From assembly GCF_023897065.1 (NCBI RefSeq), contig NZ_JAMHIV010000009.1:173160-237159 (forward strand): a stretch of DNA of 64,000 nucleotides, read 5' to 3'. The position numbers were made by a program, and so were the translations under genes. This document shows, one piece after another, positions 16,810 through 25,491 of this stretch (position 1 is its first letter; each line of letters starts with the position of its first letter). A model generated the notes under the pieces. That model did no database searches and had not been told where the DNA came from. It saw nothing but the letters and a program-made list of their open reading frames with translations. Source of the stretch: Crossiella sp. SN42 (GTDB lineage Bacteria > Actinomycetota > Actinomycetes > Mycobacteriales > Pseudonocardiaceae).

Positions 16810-17484
16810 CTAGTTCTCGCTGTGCTTCTGCGCGAACTCGGTCAGCGGCACCGGGACCGCGCGCAGGGTGCGCAGGATCTCCGCCTCCCTGGTCAGCATC
16901 CGGCGGACCAGCCGCAGCCGCCGGATCGGGCAGGTCTCCTCCAGCAGCCGCTGCTGGTCCTCCAGGGGCAGCATGCAGTCGGCGGCCAGCTCGTGGGACA
17001 GGGAGGCGAAATCGGCCGAGCCGCTGGGTTCCTTCCAGTCCTCCTGCCGCCAGGCCGTGGTGCAGTAGCGGCGGTGCGCGGCGCGGGCGGCGTCGGCCAG
17101 CACCGTGGGTTTGGGGCCGAGGGCGGGCTCGGCGTCGGGCATCCACTCCACCTGGCCGAGCAGGTACGGCGCGCTGCCCCCGTCCACCTCCAGCAGCCGG
17201 AAGCGGCGCTGACCACGCACGACCACGTCGAACCGGCCGTCGTCGAGCCTGCGGACCTCGCGCAGCAGCGCGGTGCAGCCGATCTCGTGCCAGGCCTCCA
17301 GGTTGTCCTCGCCGACCTCCCAGCCCTGCTTGACCGCGACCACGCCGAAGCTGCGACCGGGCACGGCGCCGGTCACCAGGTCCACCATCAGCTGCCGGTA
17401 ACGCGGTTCGAAGATGTGCAGCGGCAGCGAGGCGCCCGGCAGCAGCACCGTGCCCAACGGGAACAGCGGCAGTGTGTCGGTCAC
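16810..17484 (-). CDS. Lon N-terminal (LAN) domain protein
   Basis: 224 residues. The N-terminus L-P-L-F-P-L-G-T-V-L-L-P and L-H-I-F-E-P-R-Y is the signature of the Lon protease substrate-binding domain. The AAA and protease domains are absent, which is normal for this stand-alone family. The C-terminal helices (about 150-220) are typical. The role is not established. It sits 9 bases after the stop of the NUDIX-type regulator on the same strand, so the two may be co-transcribed. Confidence 0.9.
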   Translation of the reverse strand: MTDTLPLFPLGTVLLPGASLPLHIFEPRYRQLMVDLVTGAVPGRSFGVVAVKQGWEVGEDNLEAWHEIGCTALLREVRRLDDGRFDVVVRGQRRFRLLEVDGGSAPYLLGQVEWMPDAEPALGPKPTVLADAARAAHRRYCTTAWRQEDWKEPSGSADFASLSHELAADCMLPLEDQQRLLEETCPIRRLRLVRRMLTREAEILRTLRAVPVPLTEFAQKHSEN

Positions 17485-17493
17485 CCGTTCACG

Positions 17494-18219
17494 TTACGAC
17501 GAGCCGCCCGTGCCCGCTGGCCGATTTCCCCCGGGTGGCCGCAGCACCGCGAACGGGTCGGTCACCTCCAAGCCCTTGCCGGGGAACCGGAACAGCGCCG
17601 CCGGACGGCCGCCGGACGGGCCCGGCGGGGCGGTGTGGCCGGTGGGTTCCAGCAGGCCGCGGCGGGAGAGCACGCGTTGCAGGTTGGTCGCGGACACCCG
17701 GTAGCCCAGCGCCGCCGAGTACAGCGAGCGCAGCGCCGAGACGGTGAACTCCGGCGGCGCCAGCGCGAAGCCGATGTTGGTGTAGGACAGCTTGGCGCGC
17801 AGCCGGTTGCGGGCGCGGTGCACGATGGCCTGGTGATCGAAGGCGGTCGGCGGCAGGGCATCCACCGGATGCCAGGCGGTGTCCGACGGGATGGCCGGGT
17901 CGACGTCGTAGGGGACCAGGCCGAGGAAGGCCGTCGCGATCACCCGTTCGCCGGGCACCCTCTCAGGGAGTGAGAACACCGCGAGCTGCTCGACGTGCGG
18001 CACTTCGCGCACGTCGACCTTCTCGCCCAGTTGCCTGCGCACGGAGGTCTCGACGTCCTCGCTGGTCCCGAGCCTGCCGCCGGGCAGTGACCACCGTCCG
18101 GCGTGCGGTTCGCGGGCCCGTTGCCACAGCAGCGCCTGGAGTGATCCAGCTCGCACTTGGAGCACCGCGGCCAGAACCTCATGTGCCGCATGACCCTTTT
18201 GGCTGATACCATCACCCAT
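17494..18219 (-). CDS. nrtR: NrtR-type NAD regulator (NUDIX domain plus winged helix)
   Basis: 241 residues. Residues about 10-140 are a NUDIX fold, but the box G-G-R-L-G-T-S-E then R-R-Q-L-G-E-K lacks the catalytic R-E and E-E pairs, as expected for an ADP-ribose sensor without hydrolase activity. The C-terminal winged helix includes Y-T-N-I-G-F-A-L and L-Q-R-V-L-S-R-R-G-L-L-E. It is divergent from nadABC, the same arrangement as Rv1593c in M. tuberculosis, where NrtR of mycobacteria controls de novo NAD synthesis. ATG 18219 was chosen over an upstream in-frame ATG at 18258, because the operator lies between them. Confidence 0.88.
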   Translation of the reverse strand: MGDGISQKGHAAHEVLAAVLQVRAGSLQALLWQRAREPHAGRWSLPGGRLGTSEDVETSVRRQLGEKVDVREVPHVEQLAVFSLPERVPGERVIATAFLGLVPYDVDPAIPSDTAWHPVDALPPTAFDHQAIVHRARNRLRAKLSYTNIGFALAPPEFTVSALRSLYSAALGYRVSATNLQRVLSRRGLLEPTGHTAPPGPSGGRPAALFRFPGKGLEVTDPFAVLRPPGGNRPAGTGGSS

Positions 18220-18220
18220 A

Positions 18221-18243
18221 GTTTTCGATTCTAAGGCGAAAAC
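18221..18243. promoter_or_regulatory. Operator candidate for NrtR
   Basis: A perfect inverted repeat GTTTTCG, 9 bases, CGAAAAC, lies between the nrtR start at 18219 and the nadA start at 18291. The position fits autoregulation and control of nadABC. Binding by NrtR is inferred from context. Confidence 0.65.
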
Positions 18244-18290
18244 CCGGTTGACGGCCACTCGGCGCGCTCGAGTGGAGCAAGGAGGACGAC

Positions 18291-19310
18291 ATGGCCGCTA
18301 CTGCGTGGTTGGAGCGGACCGACCTGACTCCCTACGGCGGCGTCGAGCCGAACGCGGAGTGGGCCGCTGAGGTACGCAGGCTGGCCGAGGAGCGCGACGC
18401 GGTGCTGCTGGCGCACAACTACCAGCTGCCGGAGATCCAGGACATCGCGCACCACACCGGTGACTCGCTGGCGCTGAGCCGCATCGCGGCCGAGAGCGAC
18501 GCCTCGACCATCGTGTTCTGCGGCGTGCACTTCATGGCGGAGACGGCCAAGATCCTCAGCCCGGAGAAGACCGTGCTGATCCCGGATGAGCGGGCGGGCT
18601 GCTCGCTGGCCGACTCGATCAACGCCGAGCAGCTGCGGGCCTGGAAGGCCGAGCACCCCGGCGCGGTGGTGGTCTCCTACGTGAACACCACCGCCGAGGT
18701 GAAGGCCGAGACCGACATCTGCTGCACCTCCTCCAACGCGGTGGACGTGGTCCGCTCGATCCCCGAGGACCGCGAGGTGCTGTTCTGCCCTGACCAGTTC
18801 CTCGGCGCGCACGTCAAGCGCGAGACCGGGCGGGACAACCTGCACATCTGGGCGGGCGAGTGCCACGTGCACGCCGGGATCAACGGTCCCGAGCTGGCCG
18901 CCAAGGCCGCGGCCAACCCGGAGGCCGACCTGTTCATCCACCCCGAGTGCGGCTGCGCCACCTCCGCGCTCTACCTGGCGGGCGAGGGCACCGTGCCCGC
19001 CGAGCGGGTGCACATCCTCTCCACCGGCGACATGGTCAAGGCCGCCCGGCAGACCAAGGCGGACACCGTGCTGGTGGCCACCGAGATCGGCATGATCCAC
19101 CAGCTGCGCCGGGCCGCGCCGGAGATCGACTTCCGCGCGGTGAACGACCGGGCCTCCTGCCGGTACATGAAGATGATCACCCCGGCGGCGCTGCTGCGCG
19201 CGCTGCGCGAGGGCAAGGACGAGGTGCACGTCGACCCCGAGGTGGCCGCCCGCGGCCGCGCCTCGGTGCGGCGGATGATCGAGATCGGGCAGCCGGGCGG
19301 GGGCGAGTGA
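18291..19310 (+). CDS. nadA: Quinolinate synthase
   Basis: 339 residues. NadA condenses iminoaspartate with dihydroxyacetone phosphate to quinolinate using a [4Fe-4S] cluster. The three cluster cysteines lie in F-C-G-V-H-F (C77), in the C-C-T-S-S-N block and in H-P-E-C-G-C. The motifs A-H-N-Y-Q and D-S-L-A-L-S are also typical. AAGGAGG lies 5 bases before the ATG. It is the first gene of nadABC and is probably repressed through the inverted repeat at 18221. Confidence 0.97.
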   Translation: MAATAWLERTDLTPYGGVEPNAEWAAEVRRLAEERDAVLLAHNYQLPEIQDIAHHTGDSLALSRIAAESDASTIVFCGVHFMAETAKILSPEKTVLIPDERAGCSLADSINAEQLRAWKAEHPGAVVVSYVNTTAEVKAETDICCTSSNAVDVVRSIPEDREVLFCPDQFLGAHVKRETGRDNLHIWAGECHVHAGINGPELAAKAAANPEADLFIHPECGCATSALYLAGEGTVPAERVHILSTGDMVKAARQTKADTVLVATEIGMIHQLRRAAPEIDFRAVNDRASCRYMKMITPAALLRALREGKDEVHVDPEVAARGRASVRRMIEIGQPGGGE

Positions 19311-19311
19311 G

Positions 19312-20961
19312 GTGCCGCGCTGGGAGGCTCGCGCCGACCTGGTCGTGGTCGGCACCGGCGTCGCCGGGCTGACCGCGGCGCTGCGGGCCACCGAGCTGGG
19401 CCTGCGGGTCCTGGTGGTCACCAAGGCGGCCGCCGAGGAGGGCAACACCAGGTGGGCCCAGGGCGGCATCGCCGTGGTGCTCGACGGCGAGCACGAGCCG
19501 GGGGACAGCGTCGGCAAGCACCTGGCGGACACCCTCACCGCGGGCGCCGGGCTGTGCGACGAGGTCGCCGCGCGGGCCATCCTCGCCGGTGGACCGGCCG
19601 CGGTGGGCAGGCTGCGCCGCCGCGGCGCGATCTTCGACGCCAAGCCCGACGGCAGGCTGGCGCGCACCAGGGAGGGCGGGCACTCCGCGTACCGGGTGGT
19701 GCACGCCGGCGGGGACGCCACCGGCGCGGAGGTCGAGCGCGCGCTGCTGGCCGGCGCCGCTGACGGCAGGCTGACCATCCTGGAACGGCACACCGCGGTG
19801 GACGTGCTGCGCGCCGAGCCGGTGCAGGTCGGGCCGCGGCCGGGCAGCGCGGTCAGCGGGCTGCTGGTGCTGGACGAGACCGGGAACCTCGGTGTGCTGG
19901 CGGCGCCCGCCGTGCTGCTGGCCACCGGCGGCCTCGGCCAGCTCTACGCCGCCACCAGCAACCCCGAGGTGGCCACCGCGGATGGGCTCGCGCTCGCGCT
20001 GCGTGCCGGCGCCACCGCGGCCGACCTGGAGTTCACCCAGTTCCACCCCACCGTGCTCTACACCGGCTCCGGCGCGCGCGGTCGCAGGCCGCTGGTCACC
20101 GAGGCGGTGCGCGGCGAGGGCGCGGTGCTGATCGACGGCGACGGCGCGCGGGTGATGGCCGGGGTGCACCCGCTGGCCGACCTCGCGCCCAGGGACGTGG
20201 TGGCCGCGGCGATCACCCGGCGGATGAACGCCACCGGTGTGCGCAACGTGTACCTGGATGCCACCGGGCTGGGCCCGGACACCCTCGGGGTGCCGTTCGC
20301 CCAGCGGTTCCCGAGCGTGCACGCGGCCTGCGTGGCGGCCGGCATCGACCCGGCGGTCGACCCGATCCCGGTCGCGCCCGCCTGCCACTACGCCTGCGGA
20401 GGTGTCATGTCCACCGTGGACGGGCGCACCGCGGTCACCGGGTTGTACGTGGTCGGCGAGGTCGCCCGCACCGGCCTGCACGGCGCGAACCGGCTGGCCT
20501 CCAACAGCCTGCTGGAGGGCCTGGTCGGCGGCGAGCGGGTGGCCGAGGCGGTCGCGCTGGACCTGGGCACCGGACTGGCCGACGGGCACCGGGTGCCGGT
20601 GCGGATCGCCGCGCCGGTGGCCAGGATCGCCGACCGGGACACCGTGCAGCTGACCATGAGCAGGCACGCCGGAGTCGGCCGCAGCGCGCAGGGCCTGGCC
20701 GAGGCGGCCGGGACGATCGGCGCGGCGAGCGTGGAGGCGCCGCTGCGCAGCCGGGCGGAGGTCGAGGACGCGGCGCTCACCCTGGCCGCGGCGGTGCTGC
20801 TGGACAGCGCCGCGGCGCGGACCGAGACGCGGGGCTGCCACGTCCGCGAGGATTATCCGGCCACCGACGACCTGGGCTGGCGGCGCAGCATCGCCGTCCG
20901 GCTCGGCGCCGACGGCAGGCCGGAGCTGATGCGGTGGACCGCGATGGGAGGTGCGGCGTGA
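19312..20961 (+). CDS. nadB: L-aspartate oxidase
   Basis: 549 residues, GTG start one base after the nadA stop. It oxidises aspartate to iminoaspartate, the NadA substrate, with FAD. The FAD motif V-V-G-T-G-V-A-G-L (residues about 10-18), the block R-W-A-Q-G-G-I-A, and A-C-H-Y-A-C-G-G-V with G-A-N-R-L-A-S-N-S-L-L-E are all present. The length is normal for the family. Confidence 0.97.
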   Translation: MPRWEARADLVVVGTGVAGLTAALRATELGLRVLVVTKAAAEEGNTRWAQGGIAVVLDGEHEPGDSVGKHLADTLTAGAGLCDEVAARAILAGGPAAVGRLRRRGAIFDAKPDGRLARTREGGHSAYRVVHAGGDATGAEVERALLAGAADGRLTILERHTAVDVLRAEPVQVGPRPGSAVSGLLVLDETGNLGVLAAPAVLLATGGLGQLYAATSNPEVATADGLALALRAGATAADLEFTQFHPTVLYTGSGARGRRPLVTEAVRGEGAVLIDGDGARVMAGVHPLADLAPRDVVAAAITRRMNATGVRNVYLDATGLGPDTLGVPFAQRFPSVHAACVAAGIDPAVDPIPVAPACHYACGGVMSTVDGRTAVTGLYVVGEVARTGLHGANRLASNSLLEGLVGGERVAEAVALDLGTGLADGHRVPVRIAAPVARIADRDTVQLTMSRHAGVGRSAQGLAEAAGTIGAASVEAPLRSRAEVEDAALTLAAAVLLDSAAARTETRGCHVREDYPATDDLGWRRSIAVRLGADGRPELMRWTAMGGAA

Positions 20962-21872
20962 GAGCCGTTGGCGGGGTCGAGTACTGGCGCAGCTGTTCAC
21001 ACCGGGTCTCGGCCAAGCTGGGCCGGGCCGGGCTGGACGTGGACGACGTGCAGCGGGTGATCAGCCTGGCCCTGGGCGAGGACCTACGGTACGGCCCGGA
21101 CGCGACCACGGACGCGACCGTGCCCCGGGAGGCGGTCGCCGAGGCCGACCTGAACCCGCGCAAGGGCGGGGTGCTGGCCGGCGGGGTGGTCGCGCTCGCG
21201 GTGTTCGACACGGTGATCGGCGCGGAGAACTACGAGGTGCTGGAGCTGCGCAAGGACGGGGAGAAGCTGTCGCCGGGGGAGAGCGCGCTGCGGCTGCGCG
21301 GCCCGGTGCGCGGGCTGCTCACCGCCGAGCGGACCGCGTTGAACCTGGTCTGCCACCTCTCCGGGGTGGCCACCGCGACCGCGGCCTGGGTGGACGCGGT
21401 CAACGGCACCGGCTGCGTGGTGCGGGACAGCCGCAAGACCCTGCCCGGCCTGCGGCTGCTGCAGAAGTACGCGGTGCGCTGCGGCGGCGGGGAGAACCAC
21501 CGGCTGGGCCTGGGCGACGCGGTGCTGATCAAGGACAACCACGTGGTCGCCGCCGGTGGCGTGGTGGAGGCGCTGAAGCTGGCCCGCCAGCACGCGCCGC
21601 ACCTGCCCTGCGAGGTGGAGGTGACCTCGCTGGAGGAGCTGGACCTGGTGCTCGGTGAGGAGGCCTCGCTGGTGCTGCTGGACAACTTCACCCCTGAGCA
21701 GTGCGCCGAGGCGGTGCGCAGGGCGGCCGGGACCGCGACGAAGCTGGAGGCCTCCGGCGGGCTGACGCTGGAGGTGGCCAGGCGGTACGCCGAGACCGGG
21801 GTGGACTACCTGGCGGTGGGCGGGCTCACGCACTCCTCGCCCGCGCTGGACCTGGGGCTTGACCTGCGCTGA
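20958..21872 (+). CDS. nadC: Nicotinate-nucleotide pyrophosphorylase (quinolinate phosphoribosyltransferase)
   Basis: 304 residues. The GTG at 20958 overlaps the nadB stop as GTGA, with GGGAGG just before it. The enzyme converts quinolinate and PRPP to nicotinate mononucleotide. Conserved blocks are T-A-E-R-T-A-L-N, R-D-S-R-K-T-L-P-G-L-R, G-G-G-E-N-H-R-L-G-L and L-I-K-D-N-H. It completes the de novo NAD operon. Confidence 0.97.
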   Translation: MRAVGGVEYWRSCSHRVSAKLGRAGLDVDDVQRVISLALGEDLRYGPDATTDATVPREAVAEADLNPRKGGVLAGGVVALAVFDTVIGAENYEVLELRKDGEKLSPGESALRLRGPVRGLLTAERTALNLVCHLSGVATATAAWVDAVNGTGCVVRDSRKTLPGLRLLQKYAVRCGGGENHRLGLGDAVLIKDNHVVAAGGVVEALKLARQHAPHLPCEVEVTSLEELDLVLGEEASLVLLDNFTPEQCAEAVRRAAGTATKLEASGGLTLEVARRYAETGVDYLAVGGLTHSSPALDLGLDLR

Positions 21873-21881
21873 GCGGAGGTT

Positions 21882-21914
21882 GAAGGGGCGTCTTCCGGGG
21901 GAGGACGCCCCTTC
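21882..21914. terminator. Hairpin terminator between nadC and the nitrilase gene
   Basis: An 11-bp stem GAAGGGGCGTC / GACGCCCCTTC continues inward to about 15 bp with one G-U pair and a GGG loop. There is no T run, but it lies between convergent gene ends and would serve both strands. Confidence 0.8.
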
Positions 21915-21933
21915 GCTGTGTCCGGTCGCGGCG

Positions 21934-22728
21934 TCAGAGCCTGCGGTTCTCCAGCACCGGGATGGCCTCGCGGGCCTGTTCGGTGACGAACGGGTCGATG
22001 CTGACCACCAGCACCTCCGGCTCCGCGCCCAGCGCGGCCTGCACCCGGCCGAAGGGGTCCACCACCGCGCTGTAGCCGACGCCGGTGGGGGCGTTGCCGC
22101 TGGTCTCGATGCCCGCGCTGGCCGGGTCGGCCTGGCCGCAGGCGACCACCCAGGTGGTGGAGTCCAGGGCGCGGGCCCTGGTCAGCAGCTCCCACTGCTC
22201 GCGCTTGCCCTCGCCCGCGCCCCAGGAGGCGGCGGTGATGATGACGCTGGCGCCGTTGTCGGCCAGGGCGCGGTAGAGCTCGGGGAAGCGGACGTCGTAG
22301 CAGGTGGTCATGCCGACGGTGACCCCGCCGATCTCGATCGCCACCAGGTCGTCGCCCGGCGCGACCGTCTTGGACTCGGTGAAGCCGAAGGCGTCGAACA
22401 GGTGGATCTTGTTGTAGCCCACCGGGTCGTCGCCGCCGGTGACCAGCAGCGTGTTGTACACCCGGCCGTCCGGCGCGGGGGTGAACATGCCGGCCACCAC
22501 CAGCACCCCGGCCTCCTTGGCCAGCCTGCCGACCGCGGTGCCCCAGGGGCCGTCCACCGGCTCGGCGACCTCGGTCAGCTTCGGGCCGCCGAAGCAGGCC
22601 ATCGTGGCCTCGGGGAAGACCACCAGCTCGGCGCCCTGGTCCGCGGCCAGGCTGATGCCCTCCCGAACCAGTTCCAGGTTCTGGGCGGGGTGGGCGCCCG
22701 ACACGATCTGACACAGGCCGATTCGCAC
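21934..22728 (-). CDS. Carbon-nitrogen hydrolase (nitrilase superfamily amidase)
   Basis: 264 residues, GTG start 6 bases after AAGGAGG on the minus strand. The Glu-Lys-Cys triad is visible: E in F-P-E-A-T (about 41), K in Y-N-K-I-H-L-F (about 115) and C in T-T-C-Y-D-V-R-F-P-E (about 149). The family hydrolyses amides, N-carbamoyl compounds or omega-amides. It is divergent from the GntR gene, with a likely operator between, so its substrate is probably the compound sensed by that regulator. Confidence 0.9.
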   Translation of the reverse strand: MRIGLCQIVSGAHPAQNLELVREGISLAADQGAELVVFPEATMACFGGPKLTEVAEPVDGPWGTAVGRLAKEAGVLVVAGMFTPAPDGRVYNTLLVTGGDDPVGYNKIHLFDAFGFTESKTVAPGDDLVAIEIGGVTVGMTTCYDVRFPELYRALADNGASVIITAASWGAGEGKREQWELLTRARALDSTTWVVACGQADPASAGIETSGNAPTGVGYSAVVDPFGRVQAALGAEPEVLVVSIDPFVTEQAREAIPVLENRRL

Positions 22729-22777
22729 TCTGGTCCTCCTTGACTCCTCGGCAAGCTGGCCCACACAGTGTGACCTA

Positions 22778-22800
22778 CTTGTATACTTCCAGTATGCAAG
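22778..22800. promoter_or_regulatory. GntR operator, site 1
   Basis: CTTGTATAC, 5 bases, GTATGCAAG: an inverted repeat with one mismatch, placed between the divergent nitrilase and gntR starts. The core TATAC-N5-GTATR recurs twice in front of the transporter gene at 24715-24740. Confidence 0.7.
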
Positions 22801-22810
22801 GGGGTGTCCG

Positions 22811-23437
22811 ATGGCCAGTGGCCGTGACCGCGCCTACGAGTTCCTGAAGGACACGGTCCTGGGTGATCCGGCCATGCAGGGACAGTTCATCAACGAGCAG
22901 GAGCTCGCTGACCGTATCGGTGTGTCGCGCACGCCCATCCGCGAGGCACTGCTCATGCTCGCCGCCGAGGACCTGCTGCGCCTGGTGCCGAAGAAGGGCG
23001 CCTACATCCCGGCCATGACCATGCGGGAGATCAAGGAGCTGATGGAGCTCCGCGAACTGCTGGAACGGCATGCCGCCGAACGCGTGCTGACCGGCGACCG
23101 GAGCGCGCTGAACGAGATGGCCGAGGCGCTCGAAGCCCAGCGCGGGCTGCTCACCAGCGAGGACTCCCGCAGTTTCATCGAGTGGGATCGGCGCTTCCAC
23201 GCCGCGCTGGTCTCGGCCACCGGGAACCAGTTGCTGGTGCGGGTCTACGACGGGTTGCGGGCCAGGCAGGTCACCGTCGGGGTGGCCGCGCTGGGCCGGG
23301 CGGCCGGGCGGCGGGAGGCGGTGCTGGCCGAGCACGAGCTGATCCTCAACTCCCTGGCCGAGGGGGACGGGCTGGCCGCCTCGCTGGCCATCACGACGCA
23401 TCTCCAGGCGACGCTGAAGGTGCTGCTGGCCGGCTGA
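22811..23437 (+). CDS. GntR-family regulator, FCD (FadR/VanR) subgroup
   Basis: 208 residues. The winged HTH (about 10-75) includes Q-E-L-A-D-R-I-G-V-S-R-T-P-I-R-E-A-L, and the C-terminal all-helical FCD ligand domain (about 85-205) has M-E-L-R-E-L-L-E-R-H and W-D-R-R-F-H. FCD domains usually bind small carboxylic acids through a metal. Operator copies in front of this gene, the nitrilase and the transporter/DUF2848 pair indicate a local regulon. Its 3' end overlaps the convergent transporter gene by 47 bases. Confidence 0.92.
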   Translation: MASGRDRAYEFLKDTVLGDPAMQGQFINEQELADRIGVSRTPIREALLMLAAEDLLRLVPKKGAYIPAMTMREIKELMELRELLERHAAERVLTGDRSALNEMAEALEAQRGLLTSEDSRSFIEWDRRFHAALVSATGNQLLVRVYDGLRARQVTVGVAALGRAAGRREAVLAEHELILNSLAEGDGLAASLAITTHLQATLKVLLAG

Positions 23438-24710
23438 GCAGCCGCTCGGCCGGGTCGGGGTTCCGGCCCAGGGCCAGGCCGAGCAGGCTGATCACGCCGG
23501 TCACCGCGAGGTAGGCGGCCAGCGCCGGCCAGTCACGGAACTCCGCCAGCAGGTAGGTGAACAGCAGCGGGGCGACCGCGCCGCCGATCACCCCGGCCAG
23601 GGTGTAGGCCAGTGAGCTGCCGGTGTACCGCAGCCTGGGGGTGAACTGCTCGGCGATGAAGGCCGCCTGCGGGCCGAACAGGGCGGAGTGGATCACCAGG
23701 CCGCCCAGCACGCCGAGGATGAGCAGCGGCAGCGAGCGGGCCTGCGCCAGCGGGAAGAACACCAGTGGCCAGGCCATCGCGGCGAGGGTGGCCACGGCCA
23801 GCATCCGGCGGCGGCCCCAGCGGTCGGACAGCGCGCCGGCCAGCGGGATCAGGAAGACCTGCCCGGCCGAGCCGATCAGCACCGCGGCCAGCGCCCAGCC
23901 GCGCGGCACGCCCAGCTCCTGGGTGGCATAGGTCAGCACGAACACCGCGAACAGCGCGTAGAGCACGTCGGGGCAGACCCGGCAGAGCACCGCGGCGATG
24001 AGTTGGCGGCGCTGGGTGGTGAACACCTCGGTGATCGGCGCGGTGGGACGCTCGCCGTGCTCGGCGATGGCCTGGAAGACCGGGGTCTCCTCCAGCCTGG
24101 CCCTGATCCACAGGCCGAAGATGACCAGCACCGCCGACAGCAGGAAGGCCACCCGCCAGCCCCAGGCCAGGAAGTCCTCGGCGCTCAGCGCCACGCCGAG
24201 CAGCGCGATCACGCCGTTGGCCAGCAGGGTGCCCAGCGGCGGGCCGACCTGGGCGGCCGAGGCCCAGAAGCCGCGGCGGGCCGGGTCGCCGAACTCGCTG
24301 GAGAGCAGCACCGCGCCGCCCCACTCCCCGCCGAGGCCGACGCCCTGGGCGAAGCGCAGCAGCACCAGTAGCACCGCGGCGGTGACCCCGATGTCCTCGT
24401 GGGTGGGCAGCAGGCCGATCACGAAGGTGGATACCCCGGTGATCAACAGGGTGGTGACCAGCACCTTCTTCCGGCCGATCAGATCGCCGAGGCGGCCGAA
24501 GACGAACCCGCCCAGCGGCCGGGACAGGTAGCCGACGGCGTAGGTGGAGAACGCCAGCAGGGTGCCGGCGAGGGGGTCGTGGCTGGGGAAGAACAGCGTG
24601 CCGAAGACCAGGGCGGCACTGGAGGAGTAGATGGCGAAGTCGTACCACTCCAGTGCGGTGCCGCTCAGGCTCGCGGTGAACGCCCGGATCAGGGATCGCT
24701 GGTTATGCAT
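23391..24710 (-). CDS. MFS transporter, metabolite:H+ symporter (MHS) type
   Basis: 439 residues with 12 hydrophobic helices. The N-terminal A-L-E-W-Y-D-F-A-I-Y and the loop 2-3 motif G-R-L-G-D-L-I-G-R-K-K are typical of the MHS subgroup (ShiA, ProP, KgtP). G-G-E-W-G-G-A-V also fits. It likely imports an organic acid or related compound with protons. It is divergent from the DUF2848 gene, and two overlapping GntR operator copies lie between them. Confidence 0.92.
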   Translation of the reverse strand: MHNQRSLIRAFTASLSGTALEWYDFAIYSSSAALVFGTLFFPSHDPLAGTLLAFSTYAVGYLSRPLGGFVFGRLGDLIGRKKVLVTTLLITGVSTFVIGLLPTHEDIGVTAAVLLVLLRFAQGVGLGGEWGGAVLLSSEFGDPARRGFWASAAQVGPPLGTLLANGVIALLGVALSAEDFLAWGWRVAFLLSAVLVIFGLWIRARLEETPVFQAIAEHGERPTAPITEVFTTQRRQLIAAVLCRVCPDVLYALFAVFVLTYATQELGVPRGWALAAVLIGSAGQVFLIPLAGALSDRWGRRRMLAVATLAAMAWPLVFFPLAQARSLPLLILGVLGGLVIHSALFGPQAAFIAEQFTPRLRYTGSSLAYTLAGVIGGAVAPLLFTYLLAEFRDWPALAAYLAVTGVISLLGLALGRNPDPAERLLSRPAAPSASPGDAS

Positions 24711-24714
24711 GCCT

Positions 24715-24740
24715 TATACTTGCTGTATACAAGACGTATG
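24715..24740. promoter_or_regulatory. GntR operator, two overlapping copies
   Basis: TATAC-TTGCT-GTATA (24715-24729) and TATAC-AAGAC-GTATG (24726-24740) share their central half-site; their centres are 11 bases apart, about one helical turn. They lie between the divergent transporter and DUF2848 starts and resemble site 1 at 22778. Confidence 0.7.
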
Positions 24741-24760
24741 CGCAAGAGTGGAGAGTGCCG

Positions 24761-25447
24761 ATGACCCCACTGAGCTTCGAGCTGCCCGGCGGCGAGACCG
24801 TCCAGGTCACCGTGCGCACGCTGCTCAACGCCGGGTACGCCGGGCGTGGCCAGGAGGAGGTGGCCGCGCACGTGGCCGAGCTGGCCGAGCTGGGTGTGCC
24901 CGCGCCCAGCGTCACCCCCAGCCTCTACCCGGTCGCGCCCTACCTGGCCATGCAGACCGAGGAGGTGCCGGTGCAGCACGGGCGCACCTCGGGGGAGGCC
25001 GAGTGGGCGCTGGTGATCACCGAGGCCGGCGTGCTGCTGACCGCGGCCTGCGACCACACCGACCGCGCGCTGGAGGTGCACGGCGTGGCCTGGAGCAAGC
25101 AGGCCGGCCCGGACGTGCTCGCCCGGCAGGCCTGGCGGCTGGCCGAGGTGGACGACCGGATCGACCGGTTCACCCTGACCGCCTGGGTCACCGGCGCGGA
25201 CGGCCGGGAGCGGCTCATCCAGCAGGGCGGCCTCGCTGACCTGCTCTCGCCGCGGTACTGGCTGGCGCGGCTGCGAGCGGACGGGCTGGCCGAGCCGGGC
25301 ACCGTGCTGCTCTCCGGCACCATCCCGATGAAGCCGGGGGTGGATCAGTTCGCCGCCGCCTGGCGGGTGGAGCTGGGTGACCCGGACACCGGGGCGCGGG
25401 TTTCCTGCGGGTACACGGTTCGCCGCCTGCCCGCGCCGGTCGGCTGA
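24761..25447 (+). CDS. DUF2848 family protein (fumarylacetoacetase-like fold)
   Basis: 228 residues. The sequence matches DUF2848 proteins, with L-N-A-G-Y-A-G-R near the N-terminus and S-K-Q-A-G-P-D-V-L-A, T-L-T-A-W-V and G-T-I-P-M in order. The family is distantly related to fumarylacetoacetate hydrolase-like enzymes; its reaction is not established. The ATG at 24761 is 6 bases after GGAGA; GTG at 24755 is an alternative. The shared GntR operators tie it to the nitrilase and transporter. Confidence 0.82.
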   Translation: MTPLSFELPGGETVQVTVRTLLNAGYAGRGQEEVAAHVAELAELGVPAPSVTPSLYPVAPYLAMQTEEVPVQHGRTSGEAEWALVITEAGVLLTAACDHTDRALEVHGVAWSKQAGPDVLARQAWRLAEVDDRIDRFTLTAWVTGADGRERLIQQGGLADLLSPRYWLARLRADGLAEPGTVLLSGTIPMKPGVDQFAAAWRVELGDPDTGARVSCGYTVRRLPAPVG

Positions 25448-25478
25448 ACCAGGGGTGCTGTTGCCAGAGATTGGCAGC

Positions 25479-25484
25479 TAGGGT
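25479..25484 (+). promoter_or_regulatory. -10 element (TAGGGT) before the ABC operon
   Basis: TAGGGT is followed by 7 bases and the GTG start at 25492. Just upstream, TGCCA-GAGAT-TGGCA forms a small inverted repeat that may be an operator. Confidence 0.4.
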
Positions 25485-25491
25485 CTCCGGC

